Part shown: positions 52,934-63,670 of the stretch, piece by piece
How the letters are laid out: each line of letters opens with the position of its first letter
Numbering within the stretch: position 1 is the stretch's first letter
Assembly: GCA_014526335.1 (NCBI GenBank)
Contig: JACTAT010000010.1
Span: 557,184 to 621,183 of the forward strand
Direction: 5' to 3'
Length of the DNA: 64,000 bases
Source: Chrysaora quinquecirrha
Lineage: Eukaryota > Cnidaria > Scyphozoa > Semaeostomeae > Pelagiidae
The notes under the pieces: generated by a model
The model's database searches: none
What the model saw: the letters and a program-made list of their open reading frames with translations, nothing else
Told to the model about the DNA's origin: nothing
Program-made: the position numbers and the translations under genes

Positions 52934-54598
52934 TTACTCGTGAGTTGAAGGCATTACAAGAAATGGCAAGAAATTAGTTAACAAGCAACAGACTGTAAAA
53001 TTTTGATTAGCAACTGGATTTAATGTTAACGGTAGAACACCATCGAGAATATGAAAGTTCTTGACTCTACCAATTGCCCTTTCTACATGGATTCTTACAG
53101 CTGCTATATGGGCGGTTTCTTCACTTTCTTTGGGAGTCAGCTGTGCACGAGAACCTTTAAAAGGAGGAATATTGAGGGTGACACCAATGGGGAGAATATC
53201 TGCAATGTTGAATCCACGGTCTGCCATAACATTGTCACCAGCCTCAAGGAGAGATAAAATGCTACATTTTTCAGTGATTTCTTTGTCAGAAACACGTCCT
53301 GACCAGAGCTTTGATACATATGTAATTGCACCAGTAGTAGATATTCCCACTAGTGCTTTCCAGGTATTGTGATGCTTATACTCAGACCATGTTTGTGACT
53401 TAGCTTTCATGGATGATGGGACCTCGATGAAGATTTCGGTGCAGTCGATGATCACTCTTGTTGAAGGGTATATCTTTAACTCTTTAGGCATTAGTTTCTG
53501 AATCATTTCTTTTGGAGGAAAAGGAAAAAGCAGTGGCAATTCATGATATAGGAAGTTGATCCAGGTGGTAAAGATTCTTGAAGCGTGGCCAGTAGAAATA
53601 CTAAATCTGTCTCCAAGATCAGTCAAAAACAAACCAAATTTAAGGCACATCAAAACGAGTATAAATGCTTCAAAGTTTGAAAGGACTCTTTTACGGCCAA
53701 GCTTAATGTCAGACTCTTGCCTTTTAACCTTCTTCTTGGATGCCTCATGAGACTTTGGGCCACGCCAGTAGGAAATATTTTTCAGCTTCGGCTCCAAATA
53801 CTCAAAGACAGATTGCAATGAAGAATAATTTGGAAAGCCCGTGTAGAACTTGACTGTAGAATCATCATTTTGTAACTTTTCGATTGAGAATAGTGCTTTT
53901 TTTGCCACAGATAAATCAGCATCCAATTGTGAAATTTTAAGAGAAAGTTCATCAATTTTCTGCTGAAGGTTGACATAACATTTCTGATCATTCTCATTTG
54001 CAGGTTCAGTGAAATAACAATGATCAGTCATAAAATCACCAGAGTCATCACTTATGCTTAATAGCACGGGGCTATCAACAAAAGAAAAATCAGTTTGGGT
54101 GGAACACTTTACATACTTTGAATCACTTTCCACAAAAGAAATATCATCAAATTCATCAATTTCTTCTGATACAGCAGAAGAACAAGGTTGCGGCTCTTGA
54201 TCATTGACAGATCTGCGATCTTTGGGAGGTTTGCGGCTAACTTTACTGCCCCTCTTGGTGGGATCAATGTTGCGCAACTTCAAAGAGGGAACTGCAGCAC
54301 GGACTAAATTCCAACCATTTGGACCTCGCTTGATATCAGAATCTTTAAAGTGATCTTGACACAAAACTGTGCTTAGAGTCACCTTGAAACCACCCTAACC
54401 ATCAACTCTTTTGATCAAACTGCACCATAACCTTTTCTCTGGATTCCTTTGAGGAAAACGAAAGAAGTGTAGGCCAGTCGGAGTGCCATCACTTTTGTAA
54501 AAGAAATTATAACAGCCAAAAGCTGCACACTGTTTACCAAAAGATGATTTCTTCTTCACCTCAGCACTAGCAGTTTGACTATCGCTATTTTCAGCCAT
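52934..54598 (-). pseudogene. THAP-DDE transposase (ISL2EU copy 1), single in-frame TAG
   Basis: From the ATG at 54598: a THAP zinc finger with CAAFGC, the FFRFP block and Trp, then VLCQDHF and AVPSL after a TAG at 54395-54397, which lies in frame inside the THAP domain. Next come a disordered acidic linker, a coiled coil (about 53.90-53.97 kb), a helix-turn-helix (LSNFEAFILVLMCLKFGL) and a DDE_Tnp_4 core. Catalytic residues: Asp in RVIIDCTEIFIEVP, Asp in NVMADRGFNIADIL, Glu in IHVERAIGRVKNF. The 482 codons after the stop are uninterrupted, so loss is recent or slight. THAP binds element ends and the DDE core cuts and joins DNA. A short intron removing the stop was considered, but no good splice sites were seen. 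Confidence 0.85.
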
Positions 54599-54740
54599 AA
54601 ATAATCAAAATGAAACACAAGTAAAGTGACAAATGCTATCTACAAACTTTCAATATCACTAGATGCCAGCACCCTAACGTTAGGTGTGAGATTATGAGAA
54701 GCGCACTACAACCATCGCCTCGCTTTGGTTTGCCAGTCTC

Positions 54741-57520
54741 GTAATCAAAATGAATTGGGAAAAAGGTCTATTCTTGGAGAATGGAAGTGGTTGGATATTT
54801 GCAAAGCTTACCCAACTGCAAGTGAAGATGTTTGATTATGATTCAGTTCGTGGTGGAAAGTATTTGCAACTATCAACATACATCAAAAACAAGCGAGCTG
54901 TCATCAATGTACAGAACGAAGACGATAAATGCTTCATCTGGGCAATTTTATCCACTCTACATCCACCAGCAGAAAATCCACAGAGAGTTACAAAGTATTA
55001 CTCATACTGGGAGGAACTTAATTGTGAAGGATTGACATGTCCAGTAAAAGCAACTGATAAAAAGATGATTGATACATTTGAAATAAACAACAACATTTCA
55101 ATCAACATCTATATTGATGAATATGGTTCAATTATACCAGTAAGAATAACTGAAGTTAAACGTGAAAAACATGTGCATTTGCTATTGATATTCAATGAGG
55201 ATGGTGAGAGTCACTATTGCTGGATGAAGGACTTGAGTCGTCTTTTAGCAGGTCGTGATAGTAATAAAAATAACGGAAAATGTTTTATCTGTCCTCTATG
55301 CTGTTCGGAGTGTACAACTCAAGAAAGATTGGAAAATCATGAAATGCTATGTCAGGCCCCCCAAGCTGTTGAATATCCTCAAGATACAAAATTAAAGTTT
55401 GAACATTTCAAGCATCAGAGCTGGCTACCATTTATCATCTATGCAGATACTGAATCCATTCTGGAAAGCTCAAACAGAAGAGCTGCTTATCAAGAACATA
55501 AGCTGATCAGTTATTGTATTTATGTTAAATGCATCGATGATAGATGGCAACCACTGTTGGAATGCTATACTGGTGAAGACTGCATGGAGGTGTTGATGAA
55601 CAGGCTAGATGAATTGAATGATGAAATCTGAGAAGTGTTCAAGAAAACCATGCCGATGATTAGATTAACACCCGAAGAAAACGCAAGACATGATGTGGCT
55701 ACACATTGCTATTGCTGTAAGCAGTTATTTGATGGTAACAATAGAAGAAAAGTCAAAGATCATTGTCACATTACGGGGAAATACAGAGGACCGGCTTGCA
55801 AGTATTGTAACTTTAATCATCTGAATATAATAGCAAACACTCACACGATCCCGATAGTCTTCCATAATCTAAAAGGGTATGACATGCATCATGTCCTGAA
55901 GAATTTGAAAGACAGAAATACAGAGATCATTACTAATTCGAAAGAAAAGATCATGACTGCACAGATTGGTGCTCATACTGACGTGAATGAAGATGGTAAG
56001 GAAAGAAATATTCGTGGAATCAAATACATTGACTCCTTTGCATTTCTAAGTACAAGTTTAGGACATTGGATGGATAGTGCAGAGAAAATGGAAGAAACAT
56101 CTCTACCTTTTACAACAAACTCAGTGATTCTGACATCAGTGATGAAGATTATGAACATGCTCAACAGGTTTTGCTATTCTTCAACTGTCAGACTTTTCAA
56201 GATTATCATGAACTCTACTTGAAAACTGATGTGTTGCTGCTAGCTGATATATTCAAATCGTTCGGAGCACAGAGTCTGGAATTCTACGAACTCGATCATG
56301 CACATTATCTAACTGGCCTTGGATGCGATGCTGAAGAAGACTGGTGTGAAGCAGGAATTTATATCTGAAGAAAAGAAGGATATTCTACTCATGATTGAAG
56401 ATGGCATTTGTGGTGGTGTCTTGATAGCAGTGAAACGTCATACCAAATTGGCAGAAAACAACTCGCTGATGTATCTGGATGCAAACAATCTTTATGGATG
56501 GGCAATGTCGCAGCCAATGCCGTATGGTGGTTTCAAGCAGTTTACACAAGAAGAAATCAGAAATACAGACATCCAAGCTCTCCTGACAAGATCGAATGAA
56601 GATGTTGGTTATATTCTCAAAGTTAATCTGGAATATCCAGTCGAGTTACACTATCATCATGCAGATCTAGCATTGGCGCTGGAAAGATTGCAGTTCCAAG
56701 AAGAAATGTTATCAGCGCATAAAAAGAACGCTCATACAGAACTTTTCAATGGAAAAAAGTTCAAATTGACACCCAAGCTAATACCAATAAAGATTTATTT
56801 ATTTAATAAAAAAGAATACCTCATCCACGAAAGAGATTTGAAGCAATGTTTGGAAATGGGTTTAAAGCTGACAAAAGATCATGAAATCATCATGAGATCT
56901 GTTCAAGTTGATCAACAATTCCATTTTCGGGAAGACGATGGAAACATAAGAAATCATCAGTCTTTTGAATCTGCACTGAAGGTACGAAAGGTCTTGAAAA
57001 AATTGGTACAAAATCCAAACTTCTTTGGAGTAATTGAAATCAATGAAGACGCAATTTTTTTGAGAAAAAGATTGGAAAAGTTACACATATGTATATTGGC
57101 TTCAGTATATTGGATGAATGGACTGATGAATGGAACTCTACAATTACTCTACAAGAAACAAGAAAGTTATCGGGAAAATGAAAGACAAGCTTGGTGGTGT
57201 GGGAATGAAAGAATTTGTTGGATTGAGATCAAAGATAGCTGTCAAATCAATGATGGAAATAGGATCAAAAGAGCAAAAGGAATAAAAAAGTATGTTGTGA
57301 AGAAGCAAATTAAGCATGAAGATTATGTGAAATGTTTGATGGAAATGAGAGTTGATGCAACGCAATACTGAATCACACTGTCACACCATATACACTACGG
57401 AAAGAAAATAGACATTGCTGAATCCCTTTGACGATAAAAGATACATTCTTGACGATGGATTTAACACGCTGCCATATGGGCATTATTTGCTAGAAAGACC
57501 CTGTGAAGAAGAAAACATTG
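54741..57520 (+). pseudogene. Protein-primed DNA polymerase B main body (Polinton 2)
   Basis: Blocks in order: NGSGWIF and YLQLSTYIKNKRAVINVQN; a C2H2-like finger (CPLCCSECTTQERLENH...C); an exonuclease block (FIIYADTESIL); an in-frame TGA at 55629-55631; a Cys/His cluster (HCYCCKQLFDG then DHCHITGKYRGPACKYCN) resembling endonuclease VII; IVFHNLKGYDMHHVLKNL and IKYIDSFAFLSTSL; a frameshift near 56.13 kb; DYHELYLKTDVLLLADIF; a frame change near 56.33 kb; then motif A region (MYLDANNLYGWAMSQPMPYG). The palm C region beyond about 56.95 kb is divergent and frame-broken, and motif C (DTD) was not found. The end block (DDKRYILDDGF and LPYGHY) is at 57.44-57.49 kb. It replicated the element; this copy is dead. 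Confidence 0.85.
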
Positions 57521-57738
57521 ATTGAACTATTTTAACAAACTATTTTAACAAACTGTTGCAACAATATTCTAAACTGTTGTAACATAATTCTAAACTATTG
57601 TAACAAATTGATTTAACAAACTTAAATTATATCTTCGTTTAACATAGTTGTAAACAAATAAATTGTTATCTAACTTGTTCTGAATGTTGAAATATTTATT
57701 AACCATTGAGTTCATTGAAACGTTTTTTGTTCTATTAA
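57521..57738. other. Convergent intergenic spacer with a TTTTAACAAACTAT repeat
   Basis: Lies between the 3' ends of polymerase (plus) and protease (minus). Five to six loose copies of CTATTTTAACAAA/CTGTTGTAACAT occur at 57525-57620. It is probably the shared 3' end region. Confidence 0.5.
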
Positions 57739-58068
57739 TTAGAAAGAATATGCAATGTTGTCCACATGTAGCAGTCTCATAGGATTGAACTTGAACCTTA
57801 TTATAAGCAAGCTTGAACTAAAGTCTAGAAATTCTTTCAGCATAGGAGGTTCACCAAACGAATCATAGAAATCCAATCGACCATCATCAGCAATATAGAC
57901 AGCTACCAACTGGGTTCCTGTACCAGTAAAATCATCTTCATTGAAAATAAATGAGCTTGGTAGAGAATGAAGGTCAATGTTTTTGATTTGATCATTTCCA
58001 AAGACGACGTGGAAATGAGGTAGCTTTTCACGTTTTAACAGCAAGTTATTAATCATTATATCATCCAT
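57739..58068 (-). pseudogene. Adenain-like protease (Polinton 2), catalytic His and Cys motifs not intact
   Basis: From the ATG at 58068, about 109 codons. GTQLVAVYIADDGRLDFYDS followed by FGEPP matches the central protease block, but the usual His-Trp after GT is replaced by Gln-Leu. The C-terminal part (NPMRLLHVDNIAYSF) stops where the CGxYC motif with the catalytic Cys is expected. The gene ends the minus-strand structural block, next to the capsid gene, as in Polinton 1. It normally matures capsid proteins; both missing elements indicate inactivity. Confidence 0.75.
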
Positions 58069-59353
58069 AATTACCAATCTCGAATGATGTTTTTGTGACT
58101 ATCAATTTGAATGACCCTATCAAATTCACCCAAATTACAATCTTCATCAAACTGTCAACAGCGTTTGCAAAATTTATACTTATTCTCAGATTACCCTCTC
58201 TTTTAAGCAAATATTGCTCATCTGCACAGTTTCCTTTTGGTGTCAAATCAAAACCATAGATTGCCGATCCTTGTTTGAATGTATCATAATCAATTAGGCT
58301 AGGTGAATTATTCAAGCTGGTCACAAAGCGACTGTAGGCATCAAAGTAATCATCGTCATCATAGTTCAATCTTAGAGGTGGGGTAATTTCTTGATTGTCA
58401 ACAGTCACTTGAACAGCGGAAACAGAAACATATTCAAACTCAAACGGATTTCCTTCATCCGCTCCATTGAATGATGAATTATCAACCAGCGCAAAAAACA
58501 ATCTGTTTGGAATCTTTCCGTTCAACACCTTATCTTGAACCCAGCTGGTTGTTGCGGCATTGATTAAGTAGCTTGCCATGTGAGGTTGACACACTGGGTA
58601 AATTGCGTTAGTTTTCATCAGCATTCTTTCAATTCCTTTCAATACTCATCTTTAACATGTATGTGACGAAGCACCAGTTTCACTTCGGAAATGTACAGAC
58701 GTGAAGTGTTTCCAGTCTTCCTCATCAAACAAAACACATCACTCTTTGGACTCAATCGCCATTGAAGACGAACACCAGGCAACAAGTATTTGCTTTGATT
58801 GCAAATGTTAACATGAGGTTTTGTCAACACTTTAACCTTTTCACTATCATCAAATGGTGCAGATCTTGCATTTAAACCCAGATTTTTTATGCTGATGTGG
58901 TTGTTGGAAAACCAACATTTTCTTTGCCAATCGTATCACTGACCCAGTTTGTCATTTTCAGATAGTTTTTAGCTCTGGTTTCATCAAACGTTAGAATTGT
59001 TTCCAAGTAAGATTGGTAGGCATACATTCCATTTGCTTCTATGACGGGAGTGTCATTGAAAACCAACGCTGTCTGCTTCCACATGGATTGACCAATATTA
59101 TTTATTACTCCGGCAAATTCTGTGGTGGTTTTTCCAATATCACTTCCATCGACTCTTTTAATAGCCAGAGTCGAAACGAAATAAGAATGATTAAGTCAAT
59201 CATATGATCAGGCTGAGCAGGAATGTCAAACACAGCAGTTTGCGGAAAATATTCAACATCTTTAAAATACTTGCCATCGTTTTGAATTACTGGTGAGCAG
59301 AATAAATCCAAACTTTCACTAGGACATTCAGTATATTCTGGCTTTATACTCAT
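58069..59353 (-). pseudogene. Major capsid protein, double jelly-roll (Polinton 2), multiple frameshifts
   Basis: Four open segments cover one capsid gene of about 425 codons. N-terminal: DLFCSPVIQNDGKYFKDVEY. Middle: VIEANGMYAYQSYLETILTF, the most typical Polinton capsid block. Then NICNQSKYLLPGVRLQWRLS, and C-terminal YVSVSAVQVTVDNQEITPPL with AIYGFDLTP. Frame changes are seen near 59195, 58890 (an A-run) and 58640-58650 (a duplicated ATTGAAAG unit). The product forms hexagonal capsomers in related elements. This copy is much closer to canonical Polinton capsids than the intact ORF of Polinton 1. Confidence 0.88.
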
Positions 59354-59379
59354 TGTTGCAAATTCTTCTTCAACAGTTT

Positions 59380-59909
59380 CTTCAACAAAGTTTTTCTCAA
59401 ATGAGGTTGCTTTGCTTTCTTAGCTCTTCTTTTCTTCACCGACTGCTTAGGTATGAATATCCCTCTCATGGTGCTTTCTTTTATAGATCTTTTAGGACAA
59501 ACTCTTGATTTCTTACCAGCGGTCGATTTTTTACCAACAGACGATTTTTACCAGCAGACGATTTCTTACCAGCAGGTGATTTCTTGACAGATTTCTTCAC
59601 AACATCGGCGATTTCTTCAGTAGCCTTCCTTTTAATTCCTCTCATAGAAGATTTGGTAGTATCTTTTACAACTTCTCCAACATTCTCACCAGCTAATATC
59701 TGATCGACTGCCTTCTATCCTTCTTCTTCTAAAACAGGTTTCAAAATTTTCTCCGCAGCTTTTACACCTTGCTTCTTTATTGTTGGCATTGCAGCTTTAA
59801 CAGCTCTTTTAAAAATAGATCAAGCTTTCCTGAAAATACTACCTACTCCTCTTCCACGCTGGTAGGTGTAAAAATACGGAGTTGATTTGTAAATTGGGAA
59901 ATCATACAT
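59380..59909 (-). pseudogene. Basic capsid-interior (pVI/core-like) protein (Polinton 2)
   Basis: From the ATG at 59909: TPYFYTYQRGRGVGSIFRKA, the typical Polinton motif, then an in-frame TGA, a Lys-rich helical region, an in-frame TAG and a repeated KKSPAGKK/KKSSAGK/KKSTAGKK block at about 59505-59585. Small indels in the repeat shift the frame. It is syntenic with the basic gene of Polinton 1 at 5.7-6.2 kb. It is thought to be a minor capsid or DNA-contacting protein. Confidence 0.65.
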
Positions 59910-59917
59910 GTTTTCTT

Positions 59918-60840
59918 CTAAAGTGTAGCAAGAATGTTGTCTTTTTTTTGTAGAATTGTATCTCTCTTCCCAACTCGTTGTAGACTTTGTTTGATAGTAA
60001 ATTCGTTGATATTGTTGTATAACAATGGATAGTAGAACAAATTTTCAAATTCCACAAAATTTACAACATGCTTGTTAATTTTCAACGGAATGAAGCGTAG
60101 CAGTGTCGTGCTAATTTTTCCAACTACTCGATAGTCTAGCAACAAGCAATATATAAACATATTCTTCCCTTCTGTGTTGACTTGGAAATGTTCATCACCC
60201 ACCACATTAGTCGTTCTTTCGATTGCATTGAATACATAATCTGTTAATGGTTTGTCTAGATAAGTTCCAGTAAATGGACATTGTGTCCATCTCACATCTC
60301 TGTAATAAACATTATTCATGTTTTGTTATATTCTTCTGTAGCTTCAATGAAACCAAACAATTTACACAAATCTTTTCCCAATGCAACTCTTTTAACATAC
60401 TTTGGAAAGGTTATCTTGATTTTTGAATCTACAATTGAAAAATGTGGCAGACCTTCGTATGAACACCATCCTTTATTCTACTCAAACAGTTTATCTTTCC
60501 TCCGGTTAATGGATCGCCATCTGCCTTCTTCTTATATACAATCAGATGCATTGCCTGGTGAGGTTGTATGCTGTCAGAAGTCTTGTATTCAAAGTATGTT
60601 AATATTGAACCATTTGGCAAAGTGTGATTCATTTGATCTTCCAAACCGAGGAAACCAATATTGTTCTTGCAGTGATTTTTCTCCTCTATCCGGCAACGTC
60701 ATTTGAAACAATGCCATTTCCCATTTTCTCTTATTGTTTAATTGAAATAGGTGAGGTAAATCAACTGTGAAATCTACTAATTTCATTCTATCGGTAGCAA
60801 ATCCCGAAGGAAGAACAAAATCGAATTCTTCATCAATCAT
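59918..60840 (-). pseudogene. Penton-like minor capsid protein (Polinton 2), frameshifted
   Basis: From the ATG at 60840: FDFVLPSGFATDRMKLVDFT and a KRKWEMALFQMTLPD block (the 'WEVAL-E' region); after frame changes near 60600 and 60430, then 60319, comes the C-terminal part NMFIYCLLLDYRVVGKISTT and LLRFIPL, equal to the 'YVYCDIV--Q-VGD---PLLR-VP' signature. The start overlaps the integrase stop by 4 bases (ATGA). The penton-type protein occupies the vertices. Three frame breaks show it is dead. Confidence 0.8.
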
Positions 60841-61889
60841 ATTGTCTCCAATTGGCTTTCAGCTACCCACTCATCAAATTGTGGAGGATAACCTCTCCAT
60901 CTGATTAAATAGAAGTTTTTGCCCCTCTTCTTCTTAGTTTTCAACACTTGCTTGACAACAAATGTTTTTGGAAGATACACACGTTGTAGCTCTTCTTTAT
61001 AGAAACGATCAACTATCTTTTCACCTTGTAGATCTTCAATTTCATACATTACTGGATATCTTTCTTTAAAGACTTTACTGATCTTGAATATTTCTTCAGT
61101 ATAATTTTGCAAGTAACCTTTCTTAAACATTCTCTTTTTCAATCTCAATCTTACATAATCTCCAGTTTTGAAAAGCTTTTTATTTTTTCTGGTTTCTTTT
61201 GAAAAGAGTCTTTTTTGAACAGTGTCGACATTGTCTTTGTTGACTTCAGATGGTCTCATACCTATAGATCAGTGGTATGTATTATTGTATGAGTTGACAA
61301 AATCTTGCAAATTATCAATGTATCTCAACGTATTTCGTGCTGTAAAGTATCTATACATTCGTCCTTTTAATGTTCTGTTAAATCTTTCAACAATTGCTGC
61401 CTTTACTTCATTATTTGCTGTGTAAAACCCAATATCGTTTTTCTTCAACAAAGCTTGGAATTCTTTATTTAAACTCGCTGCCTTTGTCGGATCGTACTTT
61501 TTAGGTTTTCTTTCGGATAAAATTTCTTTAAACGCATTGACAATTTCTTTTGCAGTTTTTCTTTTTAGAGGCTTTACCCACGCATACTTGCTTAAAGTAT
61601 CAATACAGCATAAGAGGAATGTAATGTTGTCCTTTTCTTTTTTCAAATGCGTCATATCAACAAGATCACATTCCCATAAATAATCAATGTTATTGGTTAG
61701 TATCCGCTCCCGTTTAAAGTTCTTCCTACTTGGTTTGTGCAGTGAATAGGCAAGACTAGTTTCACTCCATTCTTCAACATCTTTCCTTTTCAAATTAGGA
61801 ATTACTTTTTTGAATTCTCTATACGTTTTATCCAAACCCCCGAGAGAACCCTGAACAGAAGGATCAGAATATAACTTTTCTAAACTCAT
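60837..61889 (-). pseudogene. Chromodomain integrase (Polinton 2)
   Basis: From the ATG at 61889: an N-terminal helical region, first catalytic Asp in YLWECDLVDM, Glu in AAIVERFNRTLKGRMYRYF, an in-frame TGA at 61269-61271, an SH3-like basic part (GDYVRLRLKKRMF), and a C-terminal chromodomain (FYLIRWRGYPPQFDEWVAES). The expected second Asp block (normally D-x-G-x-EF) is not readable in the main frame at about 61.47-61.50 kb, but a SDKGSEF motif is visible there in an adjacent frame, indicating two compensating small indels. Chromodomains can steer integration toward modified chromatin. Confidence 0.88.
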
Positions 61890-61914
61890 AATAAATCAAT
61901 TAACAATTCTAACA

Positions 61915-62057
61915 ATTTAACATTTGTACACTTTTTTCTTCGTCGCTTTCTTTTCTTGCACTTTCTTCCTTTATTTATGATCTTTTTAGTCTTTTCTTCA
62001 CTGGTTTATCGTCAGATTTGCTTGGCTCCATGACTATCTTTTCAAAAGAATCCATTT
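61915..62057 (-). pseudogene. Small basic core-like protein (Polinton 2), frameshifted
   Basis: An ATG at 62057 opens MDSFEKIVMEPSKSDDKPVK. A frame change in the Lys-rich tract then exposes an extremely basic stretch with KKRKRRRKK near the end. Composition and size resemble the protamine-like ORF of Polinton 1 at 5554-5679 and adenovirus core peptides. It lies between integrase and ATPase. Confidence 0.4.
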
Positions 62058-62083
62058 TTACTGTCTTATAGAATTGGTGATCT

Positions 62084-62800
62084 CTATTTATAACCTTTTT
62101 TAGACTTGTACACCACTAAAGGGGCTTCATTAGGGAAAATATTAGTGTGAAATCTCATATCTTCTCCAATCGATTGTGTGAAATCACAAAGTAAGTAGCC
62201 GTACATTCTTGCTGTTGCATCATTGTAAATGTCAAGGAATGTTTTTGGAGATGAGGGCATAATTTGTCGGGCAAGAAATCTAATTTGACTTCTATCTCGA
62301 GGATTCTTGAAAAGAACTTGATACTGGGTATTGATAGGTAAATTTCTCATTTCTGTTCCTCTTGGAAAAGGGTTTTGCATCATAATAATTACATTGATGT
62401 TTAGATGAGATCTTCCTTTTTTGAACAATTTTCCCAAATCTTTAAAGTTGGCAATTTCATGCATTAAATCATCGACAACAATAGTTAATCTTTTGTCCAA
62501 TCTTTCAATTTCTTCGTACAAGTTTTCAGGTAGCTCAGTAATAAATCTACAATTCCTGTTAAAACTTTATTTTACGCGCTCAAACAATTCCGGTTGATTT
62601 GTTTCTCGAGATCCACATAAGGTTGGGATATTTTCTGCCATTATCAATTATATTGTTATAATTTTTCAACAGATTTTCTACCCAAGTCATTTTGCCGCTT
62701 CCGCTTACTCCAGATAAAATCAAAAAAAAGGTGCTATAAATCTCAAATCGTAACTCATATTTATAACAAATTTTAAACATCTCATACAACAGATAACATC
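62084..62800 (-). pseudogene. FtsK/A32-type DNA packaging ATPase (Polinton 2)
   Basis: Walker A is in LSGVSGSGKMTWVENLLKN (upstream segment, 62580-62789). After a frame break at about 62520-62580 the second segment has Walker B in LTIVVDDLMHE, then LGKLFKKGRSHLNINVIIMM with QNPFPRG (the sensor-like Gln-Asn block) and an NPRDRSQIRFLARQI arginine-rich region. This pattern is that of packaging ATPases in Polintons, virophages and large DNA viruses, which pump genomes into capsids. The break between Walker A and B inactivates it. Confidence 0.88.
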
Positions 62801-62935
62801 TATTTATAACAAATTCTTACTATGTAGCTATAACATTGAACTAATATCTATAACATCAAACTAATGTTCATCTAATTTTAAACATCTCATGAATAATAAC
62901 TGTATAACAACGTTCAGTCTAGGCAAATGCCATGA

Positions 62936-63670
62936 TTAAATTGTTCTGCTCAATATTTGCAGCAGATACATCGATGTGAAGAGACTTGGATGAGATAATT
63001 CATCATGCAGATTTTCAACTCTGGACTTGATTGATTGATTCAGTCGACCATTCTTCTTCTTCGGCTCATCAAACATTGATTTCTTAAAGGATTCTTTCCC
63101 TTCAGCCAGCATGTCAGATTTGACATAACTAATGTGAAATGATAGAAATCTGAAAGCATTATGTACCATACAATCTTGTTTATGATCAGCAGCATCAATT
63201 TGTTTTGCCCACATCTCTGTAGTTGCACATTTTTCACAATACTCTTTTGCTTTGTTGAAAATGTATTTCAGGAGAATTTCGGCATATGCTTCTTGCACTT
63301 GAACATCAATCTTTGTTGGATCTTCTTCTTCTTGTTTCTTTTTCTTCTTTTGAATCTGCTCATCATCACTCGCTGGTCTTTTCCGGGATGGTTGTGGAAG
63401 CATTTTCAGATCAGCAAGCTTTCTATATAATGCTTTCAGCATTTCTTCTTTCAGATTTATTCCCGTCTTTGATGGCTTCTCATTCTTCCATCTTCGGATT
63501 CCAAGACAGAGTTGTAGAGGGAAATCACCATTTTTCTGCAAATAGATTTCAATCTTATCCTCGTATGCTTCTTCTTTACTCAAAACTTCAGTGTATAGTG
63601 TTAGAAACTGTGTGATCCTGCCAAAGTACTGCTTTGATTGAACGTGTGGATTTCTCGCACATGCCTCCAT
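62936..63670 (-). CDS. Unknown 244-residue Polinton 2 protein
   Basis: The only long uninterrupted ORF on the right side of Polinton 2, from an ATG at 63670. The N-terminal 90 residues look globular (YFGRITQFLTLYTEVLSKEE and LQLCLGIRRWKNEK). A Lys/Glu-rich linker with RKRPASDDEQIQKKKKK contains a nuclear-localisation-like cluster. The C-terminal half is helical with Cys pairs (YCEKCATTEMW). No family is recognised. A splice donor-like AAG|GTAAGA lies just before the ATG. It lies beyond the ATPase, where Polintons often have poorly conserved accessory or regulatory genes. Confidence 0.5.
   Translation of the reverse strand: MEACARNPHVQSKQYFGRITQFLTLYTEVLSKEEAYEDKIEIYLQKNGDFPLQLCLGIRRWKNEKPSKTGINLKEEMLKALYRKLADLKMLPQPSRKRPASDDEQIQKKKKKQEEEDPTKIDVQVQEAYAEILLKYIFNKAKEYCEKCATTEMWAKQIDAADHKQDCMVHNAFRFLSFHISYVKSDMLAEGKESFKKSMFDEPKKKNGRLNQSIKSRVENLHDELSHPSLFTSMYLLQILSRTI

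Larger units (their letters stand above)
50540..54740. mobile_element. ISL2EU-type DNA transposon copy 1, inside the Polinton 2 polymerase gene
   Basis: A YqaJ nuclease gene on plus (about 50.54-52.12 kb) and a THAP-DDE transposase gene on minus (52.93-54.60 kb) converge on an AT-rich centre. ISL2EU/IS4EU elements are defined by this gene pair. Polinton polymerase sequence lies immediately on both sides. Exact ends and terminal repeats were not found; a 12-bp palindrome CCTAACGTTAGG at 54673-54684 sits near the right edge. Confidence 0.7.
49367..63670. mobile_element. Polinton 2 (Maverick/adintovirus-like element), nested and decayed
   Basis: About 14.3 kb, of which roughly 4.2 kb is an inserted ISL2EU-type transposon. 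Polymerase B is on the plus strand. Protease, major capsid, core, penton, integrase, packaging ATPase and one unknown gene are on the minus strand, converging on the polymerase 3' end, which is the canonical Polinton layout. Terminal inverted repeats were not found; the left side abuts the Gypsy LTR at 49350. Nearly every gene has frameshifts or stops. Homopolymer runs are absent, in contrast to Polinton 1. Confidence 0.85.
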
